This document shows positions 29,029-37,976 of a stretch of DNA of 64,000 nucleotides, in pieces. A program made the position numbers and the translations under genes. Below the pieces are notes generated by a model. It was not told where the DNA came from. It saw nothing but the letters and a program-made list of their open reading frames with translations, and ran no database searches. The DNA comes from Planococcus ruber. GTDB taxonomy: Bacteria > Bacillota > Bacilli > Bacillales_A > Planococcaceae. Each line of letters begins with the position of its first letter. Within the stretch, counting starts at the first letter, position 1. The stretch lies in assembly GCF_022819085.1 (NCBI RefSeq), contig NZ_JALHAG010000001.1, positions 81,102 to 145,101 of the forward strand, given 5' to 3'.

Positions 29029-29423
29029 ACTAACTCCTCCTCGCTATCTTGCTCATTCACCATGTGGTGAGCAGTCAAAACAAGACGTTGGTAAAAGACT
29101 TCGCGGAATTTGCCTGTCAATCCCACTTCATCCATCGCTTCGCTCATGCACTCAAGCCAAGCCTGTGCCCGCTCCGGCGTAATCGGAAACGGATGATGGC
29201 GTGCCTTTAGCCGCGGATGGCCGTGCTCTTCAGAATATATATTAGGTCCACCTAAATATTGGGTCATAAATTGTTTTTGTTTTCGAGCTGTTTCAGTAAG
29301 ATCCTTAGGAAAAATAGGCTCAAGCTTGGGATGCTTTGCCACTCGCGCATAGAACGCGTCAATTAACTGCGACAAGCGTTCCGCACCAATTTCTTCGTAC
29401 GGAATAATTGGTTTTCCAGTCAT
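29025..29423 (-). CDS. Truncated haemoglobin, group II (YjbI-like)
   Basis: A 132-residue 2-on-2 haemoglobin. The group II pattern includes AERLSQLIDAFYARVAKHP, FMTQYLGGP, and HPRLKARHHPFPITPE, which carries the proximal-histidine region; the conserved Trp is in RAQAWLECM. It probably binds O2 or NO. Upstream of yjbH/spxH in one operon, as in B. subtilis, which links it to oxidative and nitrosative stress together with Spx and RoxS. Confidence 0.92.
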   Translation of the reverse strand: MTGKPIIPYEEIGAERLSQLIDAFYARVAKHPKLEPIFPKDLTETARKQKQFMTQYLGGPNIYSEEHGHPRLKARHHPFPITPERAQAWLECMSEAMDEVGLTGKFREVFYQRLVLTAHHMVNEQDSEEELV

Positions 29424-29455
29424 TATTGAGTCTCCTTTGCTTTAGCTGTAGATTC

Positions 29456-29484
29456 ATTCTATCAACGCAACGGAAATTTCTCAA
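29456..29484 (-). promoter_or_regulatory. Promoter of the yjbI-spxH operon
   Basis: On the minus strand TTGAGA (29479-29484), a 17-base spacer, and TAGAAT (29456-29461) form a SigA-type promoter 33 bases upstream of the yjbI start codon. Confidence 0.65.
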
Positions 29485-29538
29485 ATAAATCGATTGAAAG
29501 TGGAAAAGACAGGGAATAGGGTTAGGCTGAAATTTGGA

Positions 29539-30114
29539 TCAAGACTGAATGGATTTCATGAATCGGGCAATTTTTTTATCAGCAGGACGCAAAGGGATAT
29601 CCTGTTCTTTCAAGAATTCCAGAAACTGTTTGCGGCCACGTTCCGCATTTTGCACTTCAAATTCCACTTCATAGTCTTCAGATTCGCCGTATTCGGAGTG
29701 ATCAATGACCAATAAGCCATCTTTATAAGAAAATTCGATCCGGTGGGTTGTCAAAGAACCGAATCGTTCAAGGTCTTTTTCCCCGACGCCCAATTCATCT
29801 AGTGCCGCGCTGATTTCCGGCGCATGAAACGAAACGCCTTCCAGCATGTTCTGGGCTTGCTCTGCCGTTAGGGAATCGGTAATTTCAAAGTTTCCTTCCG
29901 GAGCGGGGGTTTTCAGTGTGCATTCAAAGTTTTCATCTTTTACACGAATACGCAATGCGCAGCGCTTCGCTTTTAAGTCGAACCCTTTTGTGTCGAAATA
30001 ATGGTTGGTCTGCGTTTGGATCTCTTCCGCCTTCACGTCGAAAGTTTTCAATAAGCGGCTGTATTCCTGTTGGTCCAACATGTTTTTGTATTCAATCTCA
30101 AGTTCTTTTGTCAT
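29539..30114 (-). CDS. CYTH domain protein (YjbK-like)
   Basis: A 191-residue CYTH-fold protein with the defining ExExK motif at the N terminus (KELEIEYKNML). Alternating charged strands (RCALRIRVKDENFECTLKTP) line the triphosphate tunnel, and the C terminus has DYEVEFEVQNAERG. Family members hydrolyse inorganic triphosphate or thiamine triphosphate, or make cAMP; the small size suggests a triphosphatase. It is divergent from the yjbL-like gene, whose neighbours include the alarmone synthetase RelQ. Confidence 0.88.
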   Translation of the reverse strand: MTKELEIEYKNMLDQQEYSRLLKTFDVKAEEIQTQTNHYFDTKGFDLKAKRCALRIRVKDENFECTLKTPAPEGNFEITDSLTAEQAQNMLEGVSFHAPEISAALDELGVGEKDLERFGSLTTHRIEFSYKDGLLVIDHSEYGESEDYEVEFEVQNAERGRKQFLEFLKEQDIPLRPADKKIARFMKSIQS

Positions 30115-30164
30115 TTTAGCTTCACCTCATCATTTGTATTTATTATGGGATAATTTTAGCTGAA

Positions 30165-30194
30165 CTGCAACGGACAGGAGAGCTGTGTTAAAAT
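30165..30194 (+). promoter_or_regulatory. Promoter of the yjbL-like/relQ/nadK unit
   Basis: An extended -10 TGTTAAAAT (TAAAAT 30189-30194) with CTGCAA at 30165-30170 (18-base spacer). On the other strand TTGCAG in the same place and CATAAT near 30142 form the divergent yjbK promoter. Confidence 0.55.
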
Positions 30195-30230
30195 ATGACT
30201 GTAGATAAAAACTGGAAAGGATGCATCCCT

Positions 30231-30623
30231 TTGCGTAAATTAGTACAAGTATCAGCGGGCCTCATCGAAGGCAAAACCATCCAATTTCAAGTGAATGCGG
30301 CTGAACCTGCGGAAGCAGTTGAAGCAGCCGGGAAAATGCTGACGGACACAGAAGCGTGTGCTTTTGTCTATCTGGCCGATACCGGAACCGAATATATTTA
30401 TGTGCATTTTAAAGACCACACTTGGCCGCTTTTAGCGGAAGCGTTGAAGCGAACGGAAGTTGTTCCTCTATTGGTTTGGGGAAAACAAATCATGCCTTTG
30501 GATGCATTTCACGAAGAACTGGGCATGCTCCTTGAAAATATCGAAGGCAACGATAATTATGCAGAAGAATTCCGTACGGCCGTCGAAGAAGTTTTTCATG
30601 AGAGATTAGCTTCACAAGCTTAA
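30231..30623 (+). CDS. YjbL-like protein of unknown function
   Basis: A soluble acidic protein of about 130 residues with no motif I can name. It sits in the yjbL position of B. subtilis, just before relQ. The open frame starts at ATG 30195, but that codon directly abuts the -10 element and would lie upstream of the transcription start. TTG 30231, preceded by AAAGGATG at 30217-30224, is therefore preferred; the product begins RKLVQVSAGLIEGKT. Later segments FVYLADTGTEYIYVHFKDHTW and a helical C-terminal part are visible. Confidence 0.7.
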   Translation: MRKLVQVSAGLIEGKTIQFQVNAAEPAEAVEAAGKMLTDTEACAFVYLADTGTEYIYVHFKDHTWPLLAEALKRTEVVPLLVWGKQIMPLDAFHEELGMLLENIEGNDNYAEEFRTAVEEVFHERLASQA

Positions 30624-30644
30624 AGAGGGTTAGGAGGATTGGGT

Positions 30645-31322
30645 ATGGGCCAATGGGATCGTTTTCTAGCACCGTATAAACAAGCGGTGGATGAATTGAA
30701 GATTAAATTTAAAGGCATGCGCCAACAATTTGAAACGGACAATACAAATTCGCCGATTGAATTCGTCACAGGCCGTGTAAAGCCGTTGGCAAGCATTTAT
30801 GATAAAACCCTTGAAAAAGGGATCGCATTTGAACCGTCGGAGGAATTGGCGCATCAGATGCAGGATATTGCAGGGCTTCGCATGATGTGCCAATTTGTCG
30901 GAGATATCCAAACCGTCGTCACCTTGCTGCGGCAGCGGAACGACTTGCGGATTGTTGAAGAGAAGGACTACATCTCCCATGAAAAACAAAGCGGCTACCG
31001 CTCATATCATGTCATTGTGGAATACCCGGTCCAAACGATCAATGGGGAAAAGCTGATTCTCGCTGAAATCCAGATCCGGACGCTGGCGATGAACTTCTGG
31101 GCTTCCATTGAGCATTCGCTGAATTATAAATACAAAGGCGTTTTTCCCGAAGAAATCAAAAACAGGCTGCAGCGTGCTGCAGAAGCAGCTTTCCAGCTGG
31201 ATGAAGAGATGTCGCAAATCCGTGACGAAATCCAGGAAGCGCAAGCTTACTTTACGGAATTCAAGGAATCTTCAGGTACACATTTTCCAGCAGGAAGAGA
31301 AGGGGGACCATCTAAGCGATGA
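30645..31322 (+). CDS. relQ: Small alarmone synthetase RelQ (GTP pyrophosphokinase)
   Basis: A single-domain (p)ppGpp synthetase of 225 residues without a hydrolase domain. It has [26 protein letters not shown], and [17 protein letters not shown], the G-loop and substrate motifs of the RelA/SpoT synthetase fold, plus the C-terminal helices used for tetramer formation. ATG 30645 follows TAGGAGG with seven-base spacing. It overlaps nadK by four bases, so alarmone and NADP synthesis are translated together, as in B. subtilis yjbM-nadF. Confidence 0.95.
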   Translation: MGQWDRFLAPYKQAVDELKIKFKGMRQQFETDNTNSPIEFVTGRVKPLASIYDKTLEKGIAFEPSEELAHQMQDIAGLRMMCQFVGDIQTVVTLLRQRNDLRIVEEKDYISHEKQSGYRSYHVIVEYPVQTINGEKLILAEIQIRTLAMNFWASIEHSLNYKYKGVFPEEIKNRLQRAAEAAFQLDEEMSQIRDEIQEAQAYFTEFKESSGTHFPAGREGGPSKR

Positions 31323-32119
31323 AATTTTTTATCATATCGAGAACCGATGAACTTTCAAATGAATTGATGGCGACTGCGCGGGAATATTTGCAGGACTTTG
31401 GGTTGGAATGGAGCGAAGAGGCGCCGGATGTTGTGCTGTCTATTGGCGGAGACGGAACTTTCCTGCATGCATTCCATAAATACCGGGATCAATTGGATAC
31501 AGTGGCTTTTGTCGGAATACATACCGGCCACTTAGGGTTTTATGCAGACTGGAAACCGATCGAGATTGAAAAGCTAGTGTTGTCGATTGCGAAAAAAGAA
31601 TACGAAGTTATCGAGTATCCTTTGCTTGAAGTCAGCATCCACTATTTAAACAAAGCCGAACCGTCCGTGTACTTGGCACTGAACGAATCGACCGTCAAAT
31701 CGCCGGATGTCACGCTAGTAATGGATGTCTTTTTAAATGAAGGGCATTTTGAACGTTTCCGGGGAGACGGGCTCTGCATGTCCACGCCTTCGGGCAGTAC
31801 CGCATACAATAAAGCGCTGGGCGGAGCCATTATCCATCCATCCCTTCATGCGATGCAGCTGACGGAAATGGCATCGATCAACAACCGCGTTTTCCGAACG
31901 GTCGGCTCTCCGTTAGTGCTGCCAGCCCACCACCGATGCGCGCTTCGGCCCGTGAAAGCGCCGGATTTTATGGTCACCGTTGACCATCTGCAATTGCTCC
32001 ATAAAGATGTGAAGTCCATCGAATACCGGGTAGCGGATGAAAATGTCCGATTTGCCCGTTTCCGTGCCTTCCCATTCTGGAAACGTGTACACGATTCATT
32101 TATCGATAGCGAGGTTTAA
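31319..32119 (+). CDS. nadK: NAD kinase
   Basis: A 266-residue cytoplasmic kinase that phosphorylates NAD to NADP. The GGDGTFLHA motif (about residues 42-50) and the second conserved region [15 protein letters not shown] near 155 are diagnostic. It begins inside the relQ stop (ATGA) and is followed two bases later by the pseudouridine synthase gene, so relQ-nadK-rluD-like form an operon. Confidence 0.96.
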   Translation: MKFFIISRTDELSNELMATAREYLQDFGLEWSEEAPDVVLSIGGDGTFLHAFHKYRDQLDTVAFVGIHTGHLGFYADWKPIEIEKLVLSIAKKEYEVIEYPLLEVSIHYLNKAEPSVYLALNESTVKSPDVTLVMDVFLNEGHFERFRGDGLCMSTPSGSTAYNKALGGAIIHPSLHAMQLTEMASINNRVFRTVGSPLVLPAHHRCALRPVKAPDFMVTVDHLQLLHKDVKSIEYRVADENVRFARFRAFPFWKRVHDSFIDSEV

Positions 32120-32121
32120 AA

Positions 32122-33012
32122 GTGGAACACATGAACGCATTTCAATTAACTTATCCCGTGAAAACCTCCATGCTGCTGCGCGATGCGTTGAGCGGCTGGG
32201 GGATTTCCAAGCGGACTTTGGCATCTGTAAAATATGGCGGCGGAAAAATCCTGGTGAATGGTCGTGAAGTAACGGTCCGGCATGTCGTTGAACAAGGCGA
32301 TGCCGTGACCGTTATTTTTCCTAAAGAGGAATTGGGAGGAGGGCTGCAGGCGGAAAGCGGCCCGTTGAAGATCATTTATGAAGATGAAGCTCTGCTGATT
32401 GTAGATAAGCCGCCGCTTCAAAATACGATTCCTTCAAGGGAGCATCCTACAGGGAGCCTGGCCAATATTGTCGCCAAACATTTTGAAGACCACGGCGTGC
32501 CGGCAACATTGCACATTGCTACCCGGCTTGACCGTGATACTTCAGGGCTCGTATGCATCGCGAAAAATCGCCATATCCATCATATGCTCTCGATGCAGCA
32601 AAAAGAAAAAATCATGAAAAGGCAATACGATGCACTGGCCCATGGAATTTTTGAAGAGAAACAATTTACGATTACGGCGCCGATAGGACGCAAAAACTCC
32701 AGCATCATTGAACGGGAAGTCCGTGAAGACGGGCAGTTTGCTGAAACCGAAGTGGAAGTGATTCGGCAATTCGACGCTTATGCTCGGGTGAAGCTGCAAT
32801 TGAATACGGGCAGAACGCATCAGATCCGCGTCCATTTAGCCCACATCGGCCATCCTTTAATGGGCGATGATTTGTACGGGGGCATTCGCGACATCATTCC
32901 CCGCCAAGCTTTGCACTGCAGCAAGCTCCATTTGCTCCATCCGGTCACGGAAGAGCCATTCGCCTTTTCTTCTCCATTAAACGAAGATATGGAACAATTG
33001 ATTCACGAATAG
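32122..33012 (+). CDS. RluA/RluD-family pseudouridine synthase (YjbO-like)
   Basis: A 296-residue protein with an N-terminal S4-like RNA-binding region (SKRTLASVKYGGGKILVNGREV) and the catalytic domain with the RLD signature HIATRLDRDTSGLVC, whose Asp is the catalytic residue. LNTGRTHQIRVHLAHIGHPLMGD is the second family block. It modifies uridines in rRNA or tRNA. GTG 32122 is used; ATG 32131 is an alternative. Its last ten bases overlap the end of prpE on the other strand. Confidence 0.92.
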   Translation: MEHMNAFQLTYPVKTSMLLRDALSGWGISKRTLASVKYGGGKILVNGREVTVRHVVEQGDAVTVIFPKEELGGGLQAESGPLKIIYEDEALLIVDKPPLQNTIPSREHPTGSLANIVAKHFEDHGVPATLHIATRLDRDTSGLVCIAKNRHIHHMLSMQQKEKIMKRQYDALAHGIFEEKQFTITAPIGRKNSSIIEREVREDGQFAETEVEVIRQFDAYARVKLQLNTGRTHQIRVHLAHIGHPLMGDDLYGGIRDIIPRQALHCSKLHLLHPVTEEPFAFSSPLNEDMEQLIHE

Positions 33013-33740
33013 AGGTGAAATTTCTCAGGCTGGAACGGCTGCTTCGATGGGACAGAAACCAGTTCCTTTTCCGGGAAGCGAAAAGCAGTCAGCGAGCCGC
33101 CAAACACACAGCCGGTATCGATATTGGCCGTCCGATTGATGAGATAGGGTTCTTCTGTCGGCGTATGGCCGTAGACAATCCATTTAGCGCCTTGGTAATT
33201 TTTCGCCCAGTCTCTTCTGACGGGGCGGCCATCGGCATGGAATTTGCCGGTCGTATCTCCATAAAGAACAAAAACCGCAATGCCTTTGCTGATTTTTGCT
33301 CCGACCATTTCTTCTTTGATGCCGGCGTGGGCAACTACCAAATCTGGGCTCAGCTGCAGGTAGAGCGGCAGTTTTTCGTAGAACTGCAAGTAACGGGTCC
33401 GGAACTCCGACTGCTCTTTTTTTGGCAGCCGCTGCCACTCGTCGAGCGTATTTTCAAGTCCGTGGCCAATCTGGACTTTATTGCCTTTAAAAAACCGATA
33501 AAGTTTGTTGCAATGGTTTCCGGGGGAATAGTATAAGATGTCCGCGTCCTGCATTTTAAATAAGAGGTGCAGGACATCAAGCGAGGCAGGGCCGCGGTCC
33601 ATTGCATCTCCGACGAACACAAGGCGGCGGCCGTCTGGATGCAAGTAAAGCCCGCCTTGTTCCCGGTATCCAAGTTCACTGAGTAAATCCAGAAGTTCCT
33701 GGTAGCATCCATGAATATCGCCAATAATATCAAATCCCAT
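33003..33740 (-). CDS. prpE: Bis(5'-nucleosyl)-tetraphosphatase PrpE
   Basis: A 245-residue metallophosphatase with the PPP-family motifs GDIHG (residues 7-11), GDAMDRG, GNHCNKL and the later VVAHAG and VYGHTP. B. subtilis PrpE hydrolyses diadenosine tetraphosphate and has phosphatase activity in spores. The gene converges on the pseudouridine synthase gene and overlaps it by ten bases with no terminator between. The ATG follows AAAGAGGTG on the minus strand. Confidence 0.93.
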   Translation of the reverse strand: MGFDIIGDIHGCYQELLDLLSELGYREQGGLYLHPDGRRLVFVGDAMDRGPASLDVLHLLFKMQDADILYYSPGNHCNKLYRFFKGNKVQIGHGLENTLDEWQRLPKKEQSEFRTRYLQFYEKLPLYLQLSPDLVVAHAGIKEEMVGAKISKGIAVFVLYGDTTGKFHADGRPVRRDWAKNYQGAKWIVYGHTPTEEPYLINRTANIDTGCVFGGSLTAFRFPEKELVSVPSKQPFQPEKFHLYS

Positions 33741-33839
33741 GAAAAAACACCTCTTTAATCTTGATTATCTTTATACATAGTGTAACGTATAGAATGGTGA
33801 AATTGTGTGTTGAGATTAGGGAAGGAGGGAGTACGCCAA

Positions 33840-35207
33840 ATGGAAGAAATGAACCAGAATGATCGTGAAATGGATCATGAAATGATTTTAGGTCTTCTGA
33901 ATCGAGGGGACGTCGAAGGCTTCAGAGAAGAGTTTTTGACGCATCACCCTTATGATCAGGCGACATTTTATGAAAAGGCAGATCAAGATATCCGGCATTT
34001 GATGTATCAGTATCTCTCTCCGAAGGAAATGGCGGATATTTTTGAAGCCATTGAAATTGATGACGATGAATACGAAGATCTCTTCAAGGAAATGAATGCC
34101 AATTACGCATCGGACTTGCTATCACATATGTACACGGATGATGCAGTGGACATTTTAAATTTGCTGAACAAAGAACAAGTTGCTACGTATTTGACGATTA
34201 TGGAAAAAGAATCTGCGCGGCAAATCAAAGATTTGCTCCATTACGAAGAATATACGGCTGGTTCTATCATGACGACGGAGTTTGTTTCCATTCCGAAAAA
34301 CTCCACTGTCCGGTCCGCGATGAATATTTTGCGAAATGCCGCGCCGAATGCGGAAACCATTTACTATGTTTTTGTTGTCGATGAAGACAAACGCTTGTCT
34401 GGGATTGTCACGCTCCGGGATTTGATCGTTTCGGATGAGGATACGTTGATCAGTGCAATTATGAATGAACGGGTAGTCAGTGTTTCGGTCAGCGAAGACC
34501 AGGAAGAAGTTGCCCGCATGATCAAAGACTATGACTTCCTGGCGATGCCGGTCGTTGATTTTCAGCAGCATTTGCTCGGCATCATTACAGTCGATGACAT
34601 CATCGACGTTTTAGATGAAGAAGCTTCAGACGATTACTCGAAACTGGCTGCAGTATCTGATATGGATACGTTTGATAAGGGGCCGTTTACGGCAGCGAAA
34701 AAACGGCTGCCTTGGCTGATTTTGCTGACATTCCTCGGAATGCTGACTGCCAATTTGATGGGAATGTTTGAAGCGACGCTTGATAAAGTGGCGCTCCTTG
34801 CCGTCTTTATCCCGTTAATTGCCGGGATGGCGGGGAATAGCGGAACCCAAGCGCTGGCCGTTGCCGTCCGCGGGATCGCGACAGGCGATATCGAAGAAGA
34901 AAGCAAGATGCGGCTCCTGTTCCGGGAAGCAGGCACTGGATTGATTACCGGAATCGTCTGCGGAGCGGTCGTGGTTGGCCTGGTGTATTTTTGGAAAGGC
35001 GAGTTGCTGATCGGCGCTCTTGTTGGAGCAGCGGTCTTCGGTTCGATCTTTGTCGCCACTTTAGCCGGCTCTTTTATCCCATTGTTGATACACCGGCTAA
35101 AAATCGACCCTGCTGTTGCTTCAGGGCCTTTCATCACTACGTTGAATGATATCATTTCGATTTTGATCTATTTAGGATTGGCTACAACATTTTTAGGTCA
35201 GCTATAG
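33840..35207 (+). CDS. mgtE: Magnesium transporter MgtE
   Basis: A 455-residue Mg2+ channel with the N-terminal acidic superhelical domain (about 1-130), two CBS domains (about 135-255, starting YTAGSIMTTEFVSIP), a connecting helix, and five transmembrane helices from about residue 285. The pore segment GMAGNSGTQALAVAVRGIA carries the conserved sequence for dehydrated Mg2+ entry. ATG 33840 follows GAAGGAGGGA; the longer frame to 33807 lacks support. The 66-base spacer to fabI's FapR site has no clear terminator beyond an AAAAGTGC/GCACTTTT stem at about 35209-35228. Confidence 0.95.
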   Translation: MEEMNQNDREMDHEMILGLLNRGDVEGFREEFLTHHPYDQATFYEKADQDIRHLMYQYLSPKEMADIFEAIEIDDDEYEDLFKEMNANYASDLLSHMYTDDAVDILNLLNKEQVATYLTIMEKESARQIKDLLHYEEYTAGSIMTTEFVSIPKNSTVRSAMNILRNAAPNAETIYYVFVVDEDKRLSGIVTLRDLIVSDEDTLISAIMNERVVSVSVSEDQEEVARMIKDYDFLAMPVVDFQQHLLGIITVDDIIDVLDEEASDDYSKLAAVSDMDTFDKGPFTAAKKRLPWLILLTFLGMLTANLMGMFEATLDKVALLAVFIPLIAGMAGNSGTQALAVAVRGIATGDIEEESKMRLLFREAGTGLITGIVCGAVVVGLVYFWKGELLIGALVGAAVFGSIFVATLAGSFIPLLIHRLKIDPAVASGPFITTLNDIISILIYLGLATTFLGQL

Positions 35208-35246
35208 AAAAGTGCGAATTGCACTTTTCTTTTTTATGAGGTAATA

Positions 35247-35263
35247 TTAGTACCAGGTAATAA
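35247..35263 (+). promoter_or_regulatory. FapR operator before fabI
   Basis: TTAGTACCAGGTAATAA fits the FapR inverted repeat and is the same sequence type as the site before fabH (3799-3815), so both loci should respond to malonyl-CoA together. Confidence 0.92.
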
Positions 35264-35312
35264 TATAAAGCTACAAATGATGATTAGAATAAGAATTGCA
35301 GGAGGAATCGGA

Positions 35313-36083
35313 ATGTCGATATCATTGGAAGGCAAAACTTACGTAATTATGGGAGTAGCCAATAAACGAAGCATCGCTTGGGGAATCGCGCGGTCTTTGG
35401 ATCAATCCGGAGCACGCCTGATTTTTACATACGCAGGCGAGCGGTTTGAGAAATCGGTCCGCGACCTTGTCGCGACACTTGACGGGAACCACGACATCAT
35501 TTTGCCGTGTGATGTAACGAACGATGAAAGCGTGGAAAACTGTTTTTCTACTATTAAAGAACAAGTGGGTACAATTGATGGATTGGCGCATTGCATCGCT
35601 TTCGCGAAAACAGAAGAGCTGGCTGGGAATTTCTCTGATACGTCGAGAGATGGATTCTTATTGGCCCAAAACATCAGTTCGTATTCATTGACGGTTATTG
35701 CCCGCCATGCCAAACCGCTTATGTCAGAAGGCGGCAGCATCATCGCGCTCACGTATATTGGCGGAGAACGCGTTATGCCGAACTACAATGTCATGGGAGT
35801 GGCAAAAGCTTCTCTTGAAATGTCTGTCCGTTATTTGGCTGCAGATCTTGGACGCCAAGGAATCCGGGTCAATGCTATTTCTTCCGGGCCAATCCGGACG
35901 TTGTCTTCTAAAGGCGTGAGTGATTTCAACAGCATCCTTCATGAAATTGAAGAAAAAGCACCGCTTCACCGCAATACGACGCCGGAAGAAGTCGGCGATA
36001 CAGCCGTCTTCCTTTTCAGCAATATGTCACGGGGCATCACAGGCGAAACGATTCACGTAGACAGCGGCTATCATATCTTATAA
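35313..36083 (+). CDS. fabI: Enoyl-ACP reductase (NADPH/NADH) FabI
   Basis: FabI carries out the last reduction of fatty-acid elongation and is the triclosan target. The 256-residue product has the Rossmann variant VIMGVANKRSIAWGIA and the FabI catalytic Y-x6-K as YNVMGVAK near residue 157, followed by SAISSGPIRTLS-like substrate loop (NAISSGPIRTLSSKG). ATG 35313 follows GGAGGAATCGGA. It is monocistronic, between a FapR operator and a strong terminator. Confidence 0.97.
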   Translation: MSISLEGKTYVIMGVANKRSIAWGIARSLDQSGARLIFTYAGERFEKSVRDLVATLDGNHDIILPCDVTNDESVENCFSTIKEQVGTIDGLAHCIAFAKTEELAGNFSDTSRDGFLLAQNISSYSLTVIARHAKPLMSEGGSIIALTYIGGERVMPNYNVMGVAKASLEMSVRYLAADLGRQGIRVNAISSGPIRTLSSKGVSDFNSILHEIEEKAPLHRNTTPEEVGDTAVFLFSNMSRGITGETIHVDSGYHIL

Positions 36084-36091
36084 GTGAAGAA

Positions 36092-36128
36092 AAAAGAGGC
36101 CATCGCATAAAAGCGATGGCCTCTTTTT
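36092..36128. terminator. Bidirectional terminator after fabI
   Basis: A 15-bp perfect stem (AAAAGAGGCCATCGC at 36092-36106 with 36113-36127) between A- and T-runs ends fabI and the converging yjcF-like gene. Confidence 0.92.
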
Positions 36129-36558
36129 ACATAACGTTTTTTTCCATGGCACGGTGGGGAATCCCAGCGTCCATAAATTCGGGGGAAGTGACGGTGTAAT
36201 TCAATTTTTCATAAAATGGAATGGCGTAAGACTGGGCATTAAGCTTTAAGGTTAGAAGCCCGGCTTTGCGCGCGTATTCCTCCATTTCATTCATCATCAA
36301 CACCCCGACATGCAAACCGCGGTATTCCGGAAGCACGCAAACACGTTCAATTTTCCCGACGCCCATGTCCGTTTCCCGGATACGCCCTGCAGCGATTGGC
36401 TGTTCTAGTTCATAGCCGATAAAATGGACGGCTGTGTCGTCATATTCATCCAGCTCAAGGTGTACAGGGACACCTTGTTCTTCTACGAAGACTTTTCGTC
36501 TAATGTCAAAAGCGTGCTCTTTTTCTAAAGGAGTTTCTGCGATTTTAGCTTTTTGCAA
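36127..36558 (-). CDS. GNAT-family acetyltransferase (YjcF-like)
   Basis: A 143-residue GCN5-related N-acetyltransferase. The acetyl-CoA-binding motif is RVCVLPEYRGLHVGVLMM near residues 71-88, with the preceding HFIGYELEQPIAAGRIR strand. Its position next to the YjcG- and YjcH-like genes matches B. subtilis. It begins directly after the yjcG stop, so the two are translated together. Substrate unknown. Confidence 0.88.
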   Translation of the reverse strand: MQKAKIAETPLEKEHAFDIRRKVFVEEQGVPVHLELDEYDDTAVHFIGYELEQPIAAGRIRETDMGVGKIERVCVLPEYRGLHVGVLMMNEMEEYARKAGLLTLKLNAQSYAIPFYEKLNYTVTSPEFMDAGIPHRAMEKNVM

Positions 36559-37077
36559 TTATTCCTCATCTCCTGTTAACCGGAATGTATCGTACACCGT
36601 CCAAGATCCGTCTTCCAATTGGTACAGCAGGTGGATGCGGTCGATGACTTCTTCATGGTTGACGCCGACCATTTTTAATTGACCGAAGATATCCGCGTGC
36701 TCGGAATCGGACATTTTTTGTGCGATTGTAATGTGCGGCACAAATGAGAAACGTGCTGGGCCGCCAAAAAAGTCAGAATGGAGATCTTCATGCAACGCTG
36801 TAATTTGGGAATTGTCTTCAATTCTGAAATAAAGCGTATTCGTCAACGGTGCAAAGCTGCTGACGCGAGTGGCATGGATTTTAAAAGGTTTATGCCGTTT
36901 CGCAATTTTAGATAATTCTTCTGAAATATCTTTAATCTCAGCATCGTCCGCTTCAAACGCATCTTTGAGCGTCATATGCGGCGTGATTTGCTCATAATGC
37001 GGATCGTACCGCATGCGGTATGAGTTTGCTAAATCTTGAAGTTTTTTGGATGGAAAAGCGACAACTCCGTATTTCAT
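36559..37077 (-). CDS. 2'-5' RNA ligase-like protein (YjcG-like)
   Basis: A 172-residue 2H-phosphoesterase-fold protein with both HxT motifs: HMTL in ITPHMTLKDAF near residue 34 and HITI in VPHITIAQK near 115. B. subtilis YjcG has this fold; its substrate is unsettled, and family members act on 2',3'-cyclic or oligo-phosphate ends. It is immediately upstream of the GNAT gene. Another 2H protein of different sequence lies at 42559. Confidence 0.9.
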   Translation of the reverse strand: MKYGVVAFPSKKLQDLANSYRMRYDPHYEQITPHMTLKDAFEADDAEIKDISEELSKIAKRHKPFKIHATRVSSFAPLTNTLYFRIEDNSQITALHEDLHSDFFGGPARFSFVPHITIAQKMSDSEHADIFGQLKMVGVNHEEVIDRIHLLYQLEDGSWTVYDTFRLTGDEE

Positions 37078-37154
37078 AATATGACCTCCTCGTCAGTAAT
37101 TCCTATTTCTTATTTTATTATACCAAAAGAAACTTGAAAATTGTGAATGGCCGG

Positions 37155-37877
37155 TCAAACGCCGAAATTTTGTACAAGCGCACGCTTCAAGTCGGGCTGC
37201 CAATGCTTCCAAGTGTGGTCTCCATCGAATTCTTCATAGAAGACCGAAAATCCTTTCTCTTTCAGCAATTTGTGCAAAGTCCGGTTAGGTTCCAGGAAGT
37301 CGGCAGTGCCGCCATTGCTGAGCTTCACAGCTGTTTCCCGGGTCCCGATCACGTGATAGACCGTAAAAGGATGCGCAGATTTGAAATTCGATACTTTCTC
37401 CAACAACTCCTCGCCGACTTTTGGCGATTGGAGAATGACACGGCCAAAAATATTCGGGTAAGTTAGGGCGGCGCTTAATGAAACGGTCGCGGCAAGCGAA
37501 TCGCCGATTAAAGCCCGGCCCATGCCTACCTGGTAGGTCGGATATTTTTCGTCAAGGAACGGAACGAGTTCGTGGGCTAAGAAACGCAGGTAAGCCCCGT
37601 GCTGTTCTCCGGTCGGTTCGTATTTGATGCTGCGTTCTTTCACGCTTTTATACGGAATGCCGACAAAAATAATATTTTCAATTTCTTTATTCTCCAATAA
37701 TTCATCTGCCACTCTAGGAGCACGGCCTAACTGGAAATAGTCTTTGCCGTCGGATGCGATGACCAATGTGTATTTATATAAAGGTGAGTAATTATGGGGA
37801 AGGTAGACCAACAATTGCATGTCTTCTTGCAGCGCTTCACTGTAAATCGTTAAATCCTCCACTGTGCCTCTGTTCAT
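37155..37877 (-). CDS. Esterase, YjcH/IroE-like alpha/beta hydrolase
   Basis: A 240-residue putative esterase of the esterase D/Fes type. The nucleophile elbow is ALIGDSLAATVSL (Ser in GDSLA), with VYLPHNYSPLYKYTLVIASDG at the N terminus and FDGDHTWKHW holding the catalytic histidine. ATG 37877 follows AGGAGG; the longer frame to 38003 runs into the divergent promoter region. It is separated from yjcG by 77 bases. Substrate unknown. Confidence 0.85.
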   Translation of the reverse strand: MNRGTVEDLTIYSEALQEDMQLLVYLPHNYSPLYKYTLVIASDGKDYFQLGRAPRVADELLENKEIENIIFVGIPYKSVKERSIKYEPTGEQHGAYLRFLAHELVPFLDEKYPTYQVGMGRALIGDSLAATVSLSAALTYPNIFGRVILQSPKVGEELLEKVSNFKSAHPFTVYHVIGTRETAVKLSNGGTADFLEPNRTLHKLLKEKGFSVFYEEFDGDHTWKHWQPDLKRALVQNFGV

Positions 37878-37909
37878 AGATGAACCTCCTATACTATTCT
37901 GTACGAAAA

Positions 37910-37940
37910 TTGTAACATATTCATTCGGACAAGGTATAAT
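37910..37940 (+). promoter_or_regulatory. Promoter of the PgpA-like gene
   Basis: TATAAT at 37935-37940 with a poor -35 (TTGTAA 37910-37915, 19-base spacer). Confidence 0.5.
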
Positions 37941-37976
37941 TAGTAAGAACGCTAAATTGGAAAGGGGATTTTTAGT

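Noticed and set aside
33741..33839. Possible Mg riboswitch before mgtE
   Set aside because: The spacer is only about 100 bases and shows no M-box conserved strands.
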